A DNA stretch of 39,246 bases, taken from contig DASQVO010000180.1 of assembly GCA_035640715.1 (NCBI GenBank), forward strand, positions 1 to 39,246, given 5' to 3'. This document shows, piece by piece, positions 9,809 to 18,335 of the stretch. The notes under the pieces were generated by a model. That model was given only the letters and a program-made list of their open reading frames with translations, searched no databases and was not told the DNA's origin. The translations under genes and the position numbers were made by a program. This DNA is from DASQVO01 sp035640715. Its GTDB lineage: Bacteria; Actinomycetota; Actinomycetes; Streptosporangiales; Streptosporangiaceae. Position 1 is the first letter of the stretch. Each line of letters begins with the position of its first letter.

Positions 9809-11096
9809 AAACCCGGCGGTGGACGAGCCTGCCCGGCGACCGCTGGAAGCGGCGCTGCTCGTCGTATCGATCGCGGCGCTCGCGTTCAACCTGCGGGCTG
9901 CCATTGCGAGCCTTCCCCCGGTCTTCCCTGAGCTGGAGGCGAAGCTGCGGCTGTCCTCGGCGGCGGTGACCGCGCTGGCCACGACGCCGGTGCTGTGCTT
10001 CGGCCTCGTGTCCGGGGCGGGCGCGTGGCTGAGCCGGCGGCTGGGCGAGGAACGCGTGCTGTTCGGGGCGCTGATCGTGCTTTCCGCCGGGCTGCTGCTG
10101 CGCGGCGCCGTTCCCGGCTCGATGCTGTTTCCCGGCACCGTGCTGGCAACCGGTGCGATCGCCGTCATGAACGTCCTGCTCTCCAGCATGATCAAACGCC
10201 GGTGGCCGGCCAAGGCGGGCCTGCTCATCGGGATCTACCTGATGGCCCTGTCCACCGGCGCGGTTCTGGCATCGCTCATCAGCGTACCCCTGTACGACTC
10301 TTCCGGCGGCTCGGTCCGGCTGACCCTCGGGCTATGGGGGCTGCCCGCCGTCGCAGCGGCGCTCGTGTGGATCTCCCAGGTGCGGTACGGCTCAGCGGTG
10401 CGCCGTGCGCACGGCAATGCTGTCCCCGCCTTGCCGGTGACTGGCTCGCCATTGACGGCAGGGGCCGGGGCGCGGGTGGCCGTTCACCGGCATGCGCTGG
10501 CCTGGCAGGTGACCGCGTTCATGGGCCTGCAGAGCCTGCTGTATTACGCGGCTGTGTCCTGGCTGCCGGAACTGTTCCGCGACCGGGGAATGAGCGCCGG
10601 GAACGCCGGGATCCTGCTGGCCGTCATGGGCTTCGGGAACCTCATCACATCGCTCAGCACCCCCGTGCTGGCGCAGCGGGTGGCCGACCAGCGTGTCCTC
10701 GTTGCCCCGGCCGTCATCGTCACTGCCATCGGGCTGGTCGGCGCGCTCTATGCGCCGCTCGGCTCGGCCGTCCTCTGGATGCTGCTGCTCGGCGCCGCCC
10801 AGGGCGCGGCGCTGGCCCTGGGAATCTTCTTCACCATGGCCCGGGCACCCGATCCGGCGACCGCCGCGTCACTGTCCTCGCTTGCGCAGGCGGCCGGCTA
10901 CCTGCTCGCGGCCGCCGGCCCGCTGGCCGTGGGGTTCCTGCGCACCGCCACCGGCGGCTGGACCATCCCCATCGCAGTCCTGCTCGCGGGCTGCGGCGCC
11001 GAGATCATCGCCGGCCTGCTGGCCGGCCGCGCCAAGATCCTGGCGGCCGACCGGCTTCCCGAGGACTCCGACGACGTTGCCAGTATGCAAGTTTAG
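9801..11096 (+). CDS. CynX/NimT-family MFS transporter
   Basis: 431 residues with about twelve hydrophobic segments. The sequence FNLRAAIASLPPVFPELEAKL at the end of the first helix is the hallmark of the CynX/NimT group (cyanate and 2-nitroimidazole transporters), and the inter-helix RRLGEERVLFGAL and MIKRRWPAKAGLLIGIY blocks match the usual MFS A-motif-like positions. It is an inner-membrane secondary transporter, probably a proton-driven exporter of a small anion or drug-like compound; substrate unknown. ATG 9801 has only a weak ribosome site, and a tiny upstream frame overlaps it. It lies downstream of the quinone oxidoreductase on the same strand. Confidence 0.9.
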   Translation: MARNPAVDEPARRPLEAALLVVSIAALAFNLRAAIASLPPVFPELEAKLRLSSAAVTALATTPVLCFGLVSGAGAWLSRRLGEERVLFGALIVLSAGLLLRGAVPGSMLFPGTVLATGAIAVMNVLLSSMIKRRWPAKAGLLIGIYLMALSTGAVLASLISVPLYDSSGGSVRLTLGLWGLPAVAAALVWISQVRYGSAVRRAHGNAVPALPVTGSPLTAGAGARVAVHRHALAWQVTAFMGLQSLLYYAAVSWLPELFRDRGMSAGNAGILLAVMGFGNLITSLSTPVLAQRVADQRVLVAPAVIVTAIGLVGALYAPLGSAVLWMLLLGAAQGAALALGIFFTMARAPDPATAASLSSLAQAAGYLLAAAGPLAVGFLRTATGGWTIPIAVLLAGCGAEIIAGLLAGRAKILAADRLPEDSDDVASMQV

Positions 11097-11302
11097 AATT
11101 ACTGGAAGTGACGTGATTGGGCTGGCGGGAGCGACCTGCGAGCCATTACGCATTGCATCTGACAGCTGTGGCATTCAGCAATCGTTTGCTTCCCCCGACT
11201 ACGCGGCAGATCTCGAGCCAGTGGAGTACAAAGGACCACAAGACGAACACGAGACCGGCCGGCCGGGCGACGGGGCCCAGCCGCATGGTTGCTGGAGGGG
11301 TC

Positions 11303-11806
11303 GTGCAGCTGCTCAGCGTGCGACAGCCGTGGGCGTGGGCGATCGCCCGGGGGCGCAAGCCGGTTGAGAACCGGAACTGGGCGCCACCCTACCGCGGGAA
11401 GCTCGCGATCTACGCCTCGATGCACGTCGATCTCCAGGCCTGTGAGAGCCCGCTGATCTGGTCCGCCGACTGGGACCCTGACGATCCGGTGGCGGCGATC
11501 GGCGGAATCGTCGCGGTGGTAACGCTGGCGGACGTCTGCTCTGCCGCGATATCGGGGACGTCGTGTGACTGCGGGGAGTGGGCCCGGCCGAAGGCTCATC
11601 ACTGGCGGCTCACCGACCCGCAGCCACTGACGCGGCCGGTCGTGAGCATCGGGCGCTCGGCCCGCATGGCAGACGTCATCCCGATGCGTATCGTCGCCTC
11701 GTCCGAGCTCTCCGGCCTGTCCGCTGAGGAGACCCGGGCCGATCAGTACGGGCTGTGGGAACCGGAGCCCGCGGTGGTCGCCGAGGTCACCGCCGGCCTC
11801 GCCTGA
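11303..11806 (+). CDS. ASCH-domain protein
   Basis: About 167 residues. The opening VQLLSVRQPWAWAIARGRKP continues with VENRNWAPPYRGKLAIYAS, the signature of the ASCH/PUA-like fold: a short strand, a helix carrying the QPWA motif, then the ENR/W segment thought to contact RNA or a modified nucleotide. The middle has IGGIVAVVTLADV and the C-terminal half is less conserved. ASCH proteins are RNA-binding or RNA-modifying; some hydrolyse N4-acetylcytidine, but I cannot assign that activity. GTG 11303 was chosen (GGAGG 4 nt upstream, family N-terminus); ATG 11285 is an alternative. No operon partner is apparent. Confidence 0.8.
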   Translation: MQLLSVRQPWAWAIARGRKPVENRNWAPPYRGKLAIYASMHVDLQACESPLIWSADWDPDDPVAAIGGIVAVVTLADVCSAAISGTSCDCGEWARPKAHHWRLTDPQPLTRPVVSIGRSARMADVIPMRIVASSELSGLSAEETRADQYGLWEPEPAVVAEVTAGLA

Positions 11807-11882
11807 GGCCCGGGCCCTGGAACGCCTCGAGAAGTGCCTCGGCGCAGATCCGGACTCCTGGCCCGCGCCCGTTTCCATGATC

Positions 11883-11912
11883 GCCGAAAGCGCCGCATAT
11901 GTGGCTTTCGGC
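11883..11912. terminator. Perfect 9-bp stem-loop between ASCH gene and dxs
   Basis: GCCGAAAGC (11883-11891) and GCTTTCGGC (11904-11912) form a perfect stem with a 12-nt loop containing CATATG. It lies 77 bp past the ASCH gene stop and 190 bp before dxs. No T tract follows, so it is either a U-less terminator or part of the dxs leader. I see no thiamin-pyrophosphate riboswitch motifs here. Confidence 0.4.
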
Positions 11913-12101
11913 CCACAATGACCCGCAATGATGAGACAATGCACCGGTCGCGCGCGCCGGGCGCGCCCGCTGCCGGCGGCCCGTTTAGCGACACGCCTGT
12001 CAGTCTTTACCCGAGCGCCGCGTGTGCCCCGGGCGTTGCCGGAAATAGACTCAGGGAATTGCGTCCCATCCGGCCACGCGGAACACGAGGAGTGCACCAA
12101 G

Positions 12102-14036
12102 GTGACCCTGCTGGAATCCATCGGAGGCCCGGAAGACCTGAGGGGCCTCAGCCAGGAGGAACTCGCTGTCCTGGCGAGCGAGATTCGCGACGCTCTCATC
12201 GAGACCGTGACGAGGACCAGCGGGCACCTGGGGCCGAACCTTGGTGTCGTCGAGCTCACGATCGCGCTGCACCGCGTCTTTAACTCGCCGAAGGACCGGA
12301 TCGTCTTCGACACGGGCCATCAGGCGTACGTGCACAAGCTTCTCACCGGGCGGCAGGCTGACTTCGGGACACTGCGGCAGCGCGGCGGCATGTCCGGGTA
12401 CCCGAGCCGCGCCGAGTCCGAGCACGACATTGTCGAGAACTCGCACGCCTCCACCAGCCTGTCCTACGCCGACGGGCTGGCCAAGGCATACAAGCTGCGC
12501 GGTGAGACGGACCGTGCGGTCGTCGCCGTCATCGGCGACGGCGCGCTGACGGGCGGGATGGCCTGGGAGGCACTGAACAACATCGCGGTCGCCGGGGACT
12601 CCCGCCTCATCATCGTCGTCAACGACAACGGCCGTTCCTACCAGCCGACGATCGGCGGGCTCGCGAACCACCTGGCAACGGTCCGCATCACGCAGCGGTA
12701 TGAGAACGTCCTCGACTACATCAAGACGACGCTGTCCCGGACGCCCGTGGTCGGCCCGCCGGTGTACGGGACGCTGCATGGGATAAAGAAGGGCATCAAG
12801 GACGTCCTGCAGCCGCAGGTGCTGTTCGAGGACCTCGGCCTGAAGTACCTCGGGCCGATCGACGGCCACGACGAGCAGATGGTCGAGCAGGCGCTGCGCC
12901 GGGCCAGGGACTTCGGCGGGCCGGTGCTGGTGCACGTGATCACCCGGAAGGGGTTCGGCTACGCGCCGGCCGAGCAGAACGAGGACGACTGCCTGCACCA
13001 GGTGCCTGGCGCGCCGCGATCCGGTTCGGTGCCGGGCGTGGCGAAGCGGACCTGGTCCCAGGTCTTCGGTGACGAGCTTGCGGCGATCGGCGCGCGGCGG
13101 CCCGACGTCGTCGCGATCACCGCGGCGATGCTGCACCCGACGGGCCTTGCGCCGTTCGCGCGCGCCTTCCCGGACCGGGTGTTCGATGTCGGCATCGCGG
13201 AACAGCACGCGGTGACCAGCGCCGCGGGCCTCGCCCTGGGCGGCCTGCATCCCGTGGTGGCGGTCTACGCGACGTTCCTCAACCGCGCCTTCGACCAGGT
13301 GCTGATGGATGTCGCGCTGCACCGGCTGCCCGTCACGTTCGCGCTCGACCGCGCCGGTGTCACCGGGCCCGACGGCGCTAGCCACAACGGAATGTGGGAC
13401 GGCTCCATCCTGCAGGTCGTGCCCGGGCTGAAGATCGCCGCGCCGCGCGATGCGGCCCGCGTCGCCGAACTGCTCAACGAGGCCGTCGCCGTGACCGACG
13501 GCCCCACCGTGGTGCGTTACCCGAAGGGAACGGTCGGCGGCGAGGTCGAGGCGGTCGGCAAGCTCGGCGGCATGGACGTGCTCCGCGCGCCAGCCCCCGG
13601 CGCGGGCCAGGACGTGCTGCTGCTCGGCGCCGGGCCGATGGCGCTGACGTGCCTCACCGCCGCGGACCGGCTCGCCGACCACGGTATCGGTGTGACCGTC
13701 GTGGACCCGCGCTGGATCAAGCCGGTAGATGAGGCCGTGGTGGACGCGGCGCGTGGGCACCGGCTCGTCGCGGTGGTGGAGGACAACAGCCGCGCCGGCG
13801 GTTACGGCGACGCCGTCTCCCGGCTAATGCATGACCGGGACGTCGACACCCCGGTCAAGACGTTCGGGCTGCCGCAGCAGTTCCTCGCGCACGGCGAGCG
13901 GGGCGAGGTGCTGGACGAAGCCGGGCTGACGCCCCAGCACCTGGCCAGGCAGATCACGGAGGCCGTCGCGCGCCGGGCAACCGTGCAACCCGTCCACGAG
14001 CAGCACCACGTGGAGGAACAGCAGGACCCGCAGTAA
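12102..14036 (+). CDS. dxs: 1-deoxy-D-xylulose-5-phosphate synthase
   Basis: 644 residues, the normal length. It condenses pyruvate and glyceraldehyde 3-phosphate using thiamin diphosphate, the first step of the MEP isoprenoid pathway, in the cytoplasm. Visible motifs: DTGHQAYVHKLLTGR, the TPP motif from GDGALTGG (G145-G147) to VVNDNGRSY, the catalytic Glu E367 in VGIAEQHAV, and DRAGVTGPDGASHNGMWD. GTG 12102 was chosen because GAGGAG lies 9 nt upstream and the family N-terminus (TLLESIGGPEDLRGLS) begins there; extending to 11928 adds 58 unsupported residues. A ferredoxin reductase gene follows 70 bp downstream and may feed electrons to the late iron-sulfur steps of the same pathway (inference). 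Confidence 0.97.
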   Translation: MTLLESIGGPEDLRGLSQEELAVLASEIRDALIETVTRTSGHLGPNLGVVELTIALHRVFNSPKDRIVFDTGHQAYVHKLLTGRQADFGTLRQRGGMSGYPSRAESEHDIVENSHASTSLSYADGLAKAYKLRGETDRAVVAVIGDGALTGGMAWEALNNIAVAGDSRLIIVVNDNGRSYQPTIGGLANHLATVRITQRYENVLDYIKTTLSRTPVVGPPVYGTLHGIKKGIKDVLQPQVLFEDLGLKYLGPIDGHDEQMVEQALRRARDFGGPVLVHVITRKGFGYAPAEQNEDDCLHQVPGAPRSGSVPGVAKRTWSQVFGDELAAIGARRPDVVAITAAMLHPTGLAPFARAFPDRVFDVGIAEQHAVTSAAGLALGGLHPVVAVYATFLNRAFDQVLMDVALHRLPVTFALDRAGVTGPDGASHNGMWDGSILQVVPGLKIAAPRDAARVAELLNEAVAVTDGPTVVRYPKGTVGGEVEAVGKLGGMDVLRAPAPGAGQDVLLLGAGPMALTCLTAADRLADHGIGVTVVDPRWIKPVDEAVVDAARGHRLVAVVEDNSRAGGYGDAVSRLMHDRDVDTPVKTFGLPQQFLAHGERGEVLDEAGLTPQHLARQITEAVARRATVQPVHEQHHVEEQQDPQ

Positions 14037-14058
14037 CGTTCATGCGAGGCGTTAACCC

Positions 14059-14077
14059 GCCGGCCGGTGTGGCCGGC
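14059..14077. terminator. Hairpin between dxs and ferredoxin reductase gene
   Basis: GCCGGCC (14059-14065) and GGCCGGC (14071-14077) form a perfect 7-bp stem with a 5-nt loop, 23 bp after the dxs stop and about 30 bp before the next start. Without a T tract, it may attenuate rather than end transcription. Confidence 0.45.
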
Positions 14078-14106
14078 ATGCCACTATCACAACGCGGGAC
14101 GTCAGG

Positions 14107-15621
14107 ATGAAGGTGCTCGAGGTCGCCGTCGTCGGATCCGGCCCTGCCGGGCTTTACACGGCGGAGGCGCTGGTCAAGCATGCCGCGGCGCTGCCTGATC
14201 CGGTCCGGGTGCGGGTCGACGTGCTGGACCGGCTGCCCACGCCGTACGGCCTGGTCCGCTACGGAGTCGCCCCGGACCACAAGTCGATCAAGTCGATCGC
14301 CGAGTACCTGCGTAAGGTCCTGGAAAGCCCCGATGTCCGGTTCCTCGGCGGGGTACATCTCGGTGAGGACGTGACGCGCGAGGAACTGCTGTCCGCCTAC
14401 GACGCGGTGGTGTACGCCACGGGCGCGATGCGCGACCGCAGGCTGGGCATCCCCGGCGAGGACCTGCCGGGGAGTTACGCGGCCACCGACTTCGTCAACT
14501 GGTACTGCGGGCACCCCGACATCGATCCGGGCTCGTTCACGCTGGACGCCGAGTCGGTCGTGGTCATCGGCGTTGGCAACGTCGCCGTGGACGTTGCCCG
14601 CATACTCGCCCGTGACCCGGAAGAGCTACGCGGCACCGATGTGCCGCAGCCGGTCCTAGAGGCGCTGCTGGCCAGCAAGGTCCGCGAGATCCACATGATC
14701 GGCCGCCGCGGCCCGGCCCATGCCAAGTTCACCACCAAGGAGCTGCGCGAGCTGGGTGAGCTGCCCGGCGTGGAGGTCACCGTTCCGCCGCACGAAGCCG
14801 ACCTGGACGCCTTCGACGGCGCGGCGGCGGGGGCGGCTATGGCGGAGTCGGACCGGCGGGTCCGCGGCAACCTCGTCGTGATCAGGAAATGGGCCGAGCA
14901 GCACGCAGCCGGCCAGCAGGACGGAGGCCAGCCGGGCGCGGGGCACGCGCGCAGGCTGACCATCCGGTTCTGGCTGCGGCCCGTGGAGATCACCGGGGCC
15001 GAACGGGTGCACGGTGTCACCCTGGAGCGGACGCGTCTTGACGACAGCGGCGCGTTCCAGGGGACCGGGGAATTTGAGACCATCGAGGCCCAGATGGTGC
15101 TGCGCTCGGTCGGATACCAGAGCGTCCCGCTGCCTGGCGTTCCCTTCGATGAGCGCGCCGCCGTGGTACCGAACGCGGCAGGCCGCGTGCTCGGGCCGGA
15201 TGGCGTCCCGCTGCCCGGGGAGTACGTGGCCGGCTGGCTCAAGCGCGGTCCCACCGGCGTGATCGGCACCAACAAATCCGATGCGGCGGAGACCGTCCGC
15301 TGCCTGCTCGCCGATCTGGCGGGCGCCCCGGGCCCCGAGGATGTGGCGCTCCCGCGCCCGGGCGTCCTGCGGTACCCGCCGCCGGCGGCCGCGCCGGACG
15401 GGCCGCGCGTGAAGGCACTGGAGGAGACGCTGGCCAGCCGGGGGATACGGCCCATCAGCTACGCCGAGTGGCTGCGCGTGGAGGCTGCGGAAGCAGAGCT
15501 CGCCCGGTCGCTGGGGCGCGGTGAGCGGGTGAAGCTGCACGGCAGGGACGCGCTCATGGCCGCATGCCGCCCGGAGGACCCGGATAATCCGGGGGGCCCG
15601 GAGGTCCTGCGGGAGGCGTAG
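14107..15621 (+). CDS. fprA: FprA-type ferredoxin-NADP+ reductase
   Basis: 504 residues resembling adrenodoxin reductase/mycobacterial FprA. The FAD motif is VAVVGSGPAGLYTAEAL (GSGPAG at residues 10-15), followed by the conserved PTPYGLVRYGVAPDH and ATGAMRDR segments. The NADP-binding motif is VVVIGVGNVAVDVARILA, then GRRGPAHAKFTTKELREL. It transfers electrons between NADPH and ferredoxin in the cytoplasm; partners can be cytochromes P450 or the iron-sulfur enzymes IspG and IspH. GWLKRGPTGVIGTNKSDAAET near the C-terminus is the usual signature. Position next to dxs makes isoprenoid synthesis a plausible consumer, but no ferredoxin gene is in the window. Confidence 0.95.
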   Translation: MKVLEVAVVGSGPAGLYTAEALVKHAAALPDPVRVRVDVLDRLPTPYGLVRYGVAPDHKSIKSIAEYLRKVLESPDVRFLGGVHLGEDVTREELLSAYDAVVYATGAMRDRRLGIPGEDLPGSYAATDFVNWYCGHPDIDPGSFTLDAESVVVIGVGNVAVDVARILARDPEELRGTDVPQPVLEALLASKVREIHMIGRRGPAHAKFTTKELRELGELPGVEVTVPPHEADLDAFDGAAAGAAMAESDRRVRGNLVVIRKWAEQHAAGQQDGGQPGAGHARRLTIRFWLRPVEITGAERVHGVTLERTRLDDSGAFQGTGEFETIEAQMVLRSVGYQSVPLPGVPFDERAAVVPNAAGRVLGPDGVPLPGEYVAGWLKRGPTGVIGTNKSDAAETVRCLLADLAGAPGPEDVALPRPGVLRYPPPAAAPDGPRVKALEETLASRGIRPISYAEWLRVEAAEAELARSLGRGERVKLHGRDALMAACRPEDPDNPGGPEVLREA

Positions 15622-15706
15622 CTCGCTTCCGGTAGACAGATCCGGCAGCCCGGCTGCGCGGGCGGTCGGCTAGGCTGGCTGCCTGCGGGGACAGGGGCTG
15701 AAGCCC

Positions 15707-15751
15707 GGCTGCCGCCGGGGTCCGGCCAGCCCGGCAGCCTGCCCCGGCGGC
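15707..15751 (+). promoter_or_regulatory. Two mutually exclusive hairpins in the aroA leader
   Basis: GGCTGCCG (15707-15714) can pair with CGGCAGCC (15732-15739), while GCCGCCGGGG (15711-15720) can pair with CCCCGGCGGC (15742-15751). Both stems are perfect but share bases 15711-15714, so they cannot form together. They lie 38 bp before the aroA start. This could be an attenuation-like switch, or just GC-rich symmetry; no T tract or leader peptide is obvious. Confidence 0.35.
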
Positions 15752-15789
15752 GATGCGGTGCCAAGCGGTGGCGATCAGGCGGGAGCGTT

Positions 15790-17073
15790 GTGGCTGAGGT
15801 TCGGGTTCCTGGGTCAAAGTCGGTGACCGCGCGGGCTCTGTTCCTCGGCGCCTGCGCGCCGGGCATGACGTACCTGAGGCGGCCGCTGCACTCCGATGAC
15901 ACCGAGGCGTTCGCGGAAGGGCTCGCCGCGCTCGGCTACGGCGTGCAGCCTTCGGGTGCGGACTGGGTCATCATGGGCAGCCTGGCGGGCCCGCCAGCGG
16001 AATCGGCCGAGGTTTACTGCCGCGACGCGGGCACCGCCGCGCGCTTCCTTCCCGCGCTTGCCGCAACCGGGCGCGGCAGCTTCCGCTTCGACGCCTCACC
16101 GCAGATGCGGCGGCGCCCGGTCGGGCCGATGGTGGGGGCACTGCGCGCCCTGGGCGTGACCGTGACCCACGAGGGAGACGACGGGTGTCTGCCGCTGACC
16201 GTGACGACGCAGGGCATCGCCGGTGGCCGCGTCACGCTGGACGCAAGCGTGTCGTCGCAGTTTCTATCCGCCATCCTGATGGCTGCCCCACTGACCCGCG
16301 AGGGACTGACGATCACGGTGACCGGCATGGTTTCGGCGCCGTACGTGGACATGACCGTGGAGATGATGCGCCGCTTCGGCGCCGATGTCACACGGGACGG
16401 TCCGGGCGCGGCGCAGAGCGGTTCCGATGCGGCGCGGGGCGGCGCGGAATTCCGCGTCCGGCCCGGCGGGTACGCGGCACGGAGCTTCGAGGTCGAGCCG
16501 GACGCCTCGGCAAGCAGTTACTTCTTCGCGGCGGCCGCCGTGACGGGCCAGACGGTCACGGTGCCGGGGCTCGGCGAGCGCTCCCTGCAGGGTGACGTCG
16601 AGTTCGCGCGTGTCCTGCGGCGGATGGGCGCCCGGGTTGAGTTCGGCGCCGACGGGATCACGGTCACCGGGACGGGCCGGCTTAGCGGCGCCGAGGTCAA
16701 CATGCGCGACATCTCCGACACAATGCCGACGCTCGCCGCCATCGCCCCGTTCGCGGACGGCCCGGTGCGGATCACCGACGTGGGGAACACCCGGGTCAAG
16801 GAGTCTGACCGGCTGGACGCGTGCGCGGTCAATCTCCGTCGGCTCGGCGTGCAGGTCACCACCGGAGCGGACTGGATCGAGATCTGGCCCGGGACGCCGA
16901 AGGCCGCGGTCATCGAATGCCGCGGCGATCACCGGATCGCCATGAGCTTCAGCATCACCGGATTGCGGACGCCGGGGCTGACCCTGGATGATCCCGGATG
17001 CGTCCGCAAGACCTTCCCCGGCTTTCACGAAGCGCTCGCGGATCTGCGTCATGAGTGGGGACTCGGCGGCTGA
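15790..17073 (+). CDS. aroA: 3-phosphoshikimate 1-carboxyvinyltransferase (EPSP synthase), divergent
   Basis: 427 residues joining shikimate 3-phosphate and phosphoenolpyruvate in the shikimate pathway. Key segments: PGSKSVTARAL (K10, S11, R15 match the S3P/PEP-contacting Lys, Ser, Arg), DAGTAARFLPAL, PQMRRRPVGPM, SSQFLSAILMAAP, DISDTMPTLAAIAPFADGP (catalytic Asp), RVKESDRLDA and RGDHRIAMSF. Two oddities: the usual Asn before the first Arg is Ala (SVTAR), and only six residues precede PGSK instead of 15-20. It is closer to the EPDASSASYFF type than to the mycobacterial AroA, so it may be a second, specialised EPSP synthase. GTG 15790 has GGGAG 4 nt upstream. Confidence 0.9.
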   Translation: MAEVRVPGSKSVTARALFLGACAPGMTYLRRPLHSDDTEAFAEGLAALGYGVQPSGADWVIMGSLAGPPAESAEVYCRDAGTAARFLPALAATGRGSFRFDASPQMRRRPVGPMVGALRALGVTVTHEGDDGCLPLTVTTQGIAGGRVTLDASVSSQFLSAILMAAPLTREGLTITVTGMVSAPYVDMTVEMMRRFGADVTRDGPGAAQSGSDAARGGAEFRVRPGGYAARSFEVEPDASASSYFFAAAAVTGQTVTVPGLGERSLQGDVEFARVLRRMGARVEFGADGITVTGTGRLSGAEVNMRDISDTMPTLAAIAPFADGPVRITDVGNTRVKESDRLDACAVNLRRLGVQVTTGADWIEIWPGTPKAAVIECRGDHRIAMSFSITGLRTPGLTLDDPGCVRKTFPGFHEALADLRHEWGLGG

Positions 17074-17154
17074 GGCAGCCCGGGTGCCCGGCGTGGCCAA
17101 ACGGTCGCGTGTTAAGGCCGTTGGCCCGCGACATGAACCGGAGAGAGCGGGCCT

Positions 17155-17188
17155 GGCCGGGCGGCGCCATACGCGGCTCCGCCCGGCC
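17155..17188. terminator. Strong hairpin downstream of aroA
   Basis: GGCCGGGCGG (17155-17164) and CCGCCCGGCC (17179-17188) form a perfect 10-bp, all-GC stem with a 14-nt loop, 81 bp after the aroA stop. There is no T tract. A U-less terminator separating aroA from the regulator gene is the simplest reading. Confidence 0.5.
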
Positions 17189-17314
17189 GCTGCGGCCGGA
17201 TCCTCCTACGCCGGCGGCGAAAACGCTCGCCCGGCCGCGGAGGCCGTAGGTACTGTGACCTGACCCAGGTTCGGGCGGCGGCGGGCTGTCATTTCAGCCA
17301 GGAAGGGAGCGGCG

Positions 17315-17698
17315 ATGCGGGATCCGGCCGGGCTCGGCCCGGGAGGACGCCAGCAGCGATCCCGGCCCCTGCTGCGGACGATGCTCGGCAGCGTGCTGCG
17401 CCGGACCCGGCTGGAGCAAGGCCGGACCCTGGCCGACGTGGCCGGGGTCGCGAAGGTCTCGCTGCAGTATCTGTCTGAGCTGGAGCGCGGGCGCAAGGAA
17501 GCCTCGTCGGAGGTCCTGGCCGCCATCTGCGACGCCCTGCGCATCGACCTGTCCGACCTGCTGGCCGAGGCCGGGCGCAGGCTGGCCTCCGATCGCGCGC
17601 GCCGCGCTCCGGTCATCCCGCTGGATGCCGTCCGCGGTCGCCGCGTCTCGCCGCACACGGACGGTCCGGGCGATGCCCGGTGCCTGCTCGCCGCATAA
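17315..17698 (+). CDS. XRE-family regulator of the ClgR/PopR type
   Basis: 127 residues with a single XRE helix-turn-helix at about 25-85: LGSVLRRTRLEQGRTLADVA, then GVAKVSLQYLSELERGRKEA and SSEVLAAICDALRIDLSDLL. The block YLSELERGRKEASSEVLAAIC is characteristic of ClgR and its paralogue PopR, activators of clp protease genes in actinobacteria. The C-terminus ends RCLLAA; terminal Ala-Ala is known to expose ClgR and PopR to Clp degradation, giving feedback. Two clpP genes converge on it with a 14-bp gap, as in the PopR/clpP3-clpP4 neighbourhood of Streptomyces. ATG 17315 has GGAAGGGAG 5 nt upstream. PopR-like is my inference; a search against both paralogues would settle it. Confidence 0.88.
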   Translation: MRDPAGLGPGGRQQRSRPLLRTMLGSVLRRTRLEQGRTLADVAGVAKVSLQYLSELERGRKEASSEVLAAICDALRIDLSDLLAEAGRRLASDRARRAPVIPLDAVRGRRVSPHTDGPGDARCLLAA

Positions 17699-17712
17699 TC
17701 GCCGAGCCGTGA

Positions 17713-18333
17713 TCAACCAGCGCTGAGCAGCTCGACCGGGGCCGCCTTACGGGTGGTGATGACCTGATCCGCCAGACCGTAGTCCACGGCTTCCTGGGCG
17801 GTGAAGGTCTTGTCCCGGTCGGTGTCGTTCCTGATCTTGGCCACCGGGTGGCCGGTGTGCCGGCTGAGGATCTCATCCATCTCGGCCCGGACCCTGGCCA
17901 CCTCCTTGGCCTGGACGGCCAGGTCCGGCAAGGTTCCCTGGGCCTGGCTCGACGGCTGGTGCAACAGCACCTTCCCGTGCCGCAGGACAGATCGCTTGCC
18001 CGGTGCACCCGCGGCGAGCAGGACCGCCGCCGCGGACGCCGCCTGTCCCAGGCAGGTGGTGGCGACGTCCGGCCGGATGAACTGCATCGTGTCGTAGATC
18101 GCGGTCAGGGCGCTGTAGGAGCCGCCTGGGGAATTGATGTAGAGATTGATCTCGAGGTCGGGGCTGGCGAATTCAAGATGGAGGAGCTGGGCCATCACCA
18201 CGTTCGCGACGCCGTCGTCAATCTCGGTGCCGAGGAAGATGATCCGCTCCGAGAGCAGCCGGGAGTAGATGTCGTAGGCCCGCTCGCCGCCCGCGGTCCG
18301 CTCGATCACGGTGGGGATCGTGTACTGGCCCAT
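17713..18333 (-). CDS. clpP: ATP-dependent Clp protease proteolytic subunit (second of pair)
   Basis: 206 residues, a serine peptidase of family S14. The catalytic triad is visible: S100 in LGQAASAAAVLL, H125 in KVLLHQPSSQ and D174 in TDRDKTF. With an AAA+ partner (ClpX or ClpC) it forms the barrel that degrades unfolded and tagged proteins. ATG 18333 was chosen: it lies 2 nt after the stop of the upstream clpP with AGGAG 7 nt before it, so the two are one operon and probably form a mixed ClpP tetradecamer. It is the more divergent copy: the usual ASMGA after the nucleophile is ASAAA, so it may depend on its partner for activity. Confidence 0.95.
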   Translation of the reverse strand: MGQYTIPTVIERTAGGERAYDIYSRLLSERIIFLGTEIDDGVANVVMAQLLHLEFASPDLEINLYINSPGGSYSALTAIYDTMQFIRPDVATTCLGQAASAAAVLLAAGAPGKRSVLRHGKVLLHQPSSQAQGTLPDLAVQAKEVARVRAEMDEILSRHTGHPVAKIRNDTDRDKTFTAQEAVDYGLADQVITTRKAAPVELLSAG

Positions 18334-18335
18334 GA

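Noticed and set aside
11915..12101. Thiamin-pyrophosphate riboswitch before dxs
   Set aside because: The conserved CTGAGA-type core and its pairing partners are not visible.
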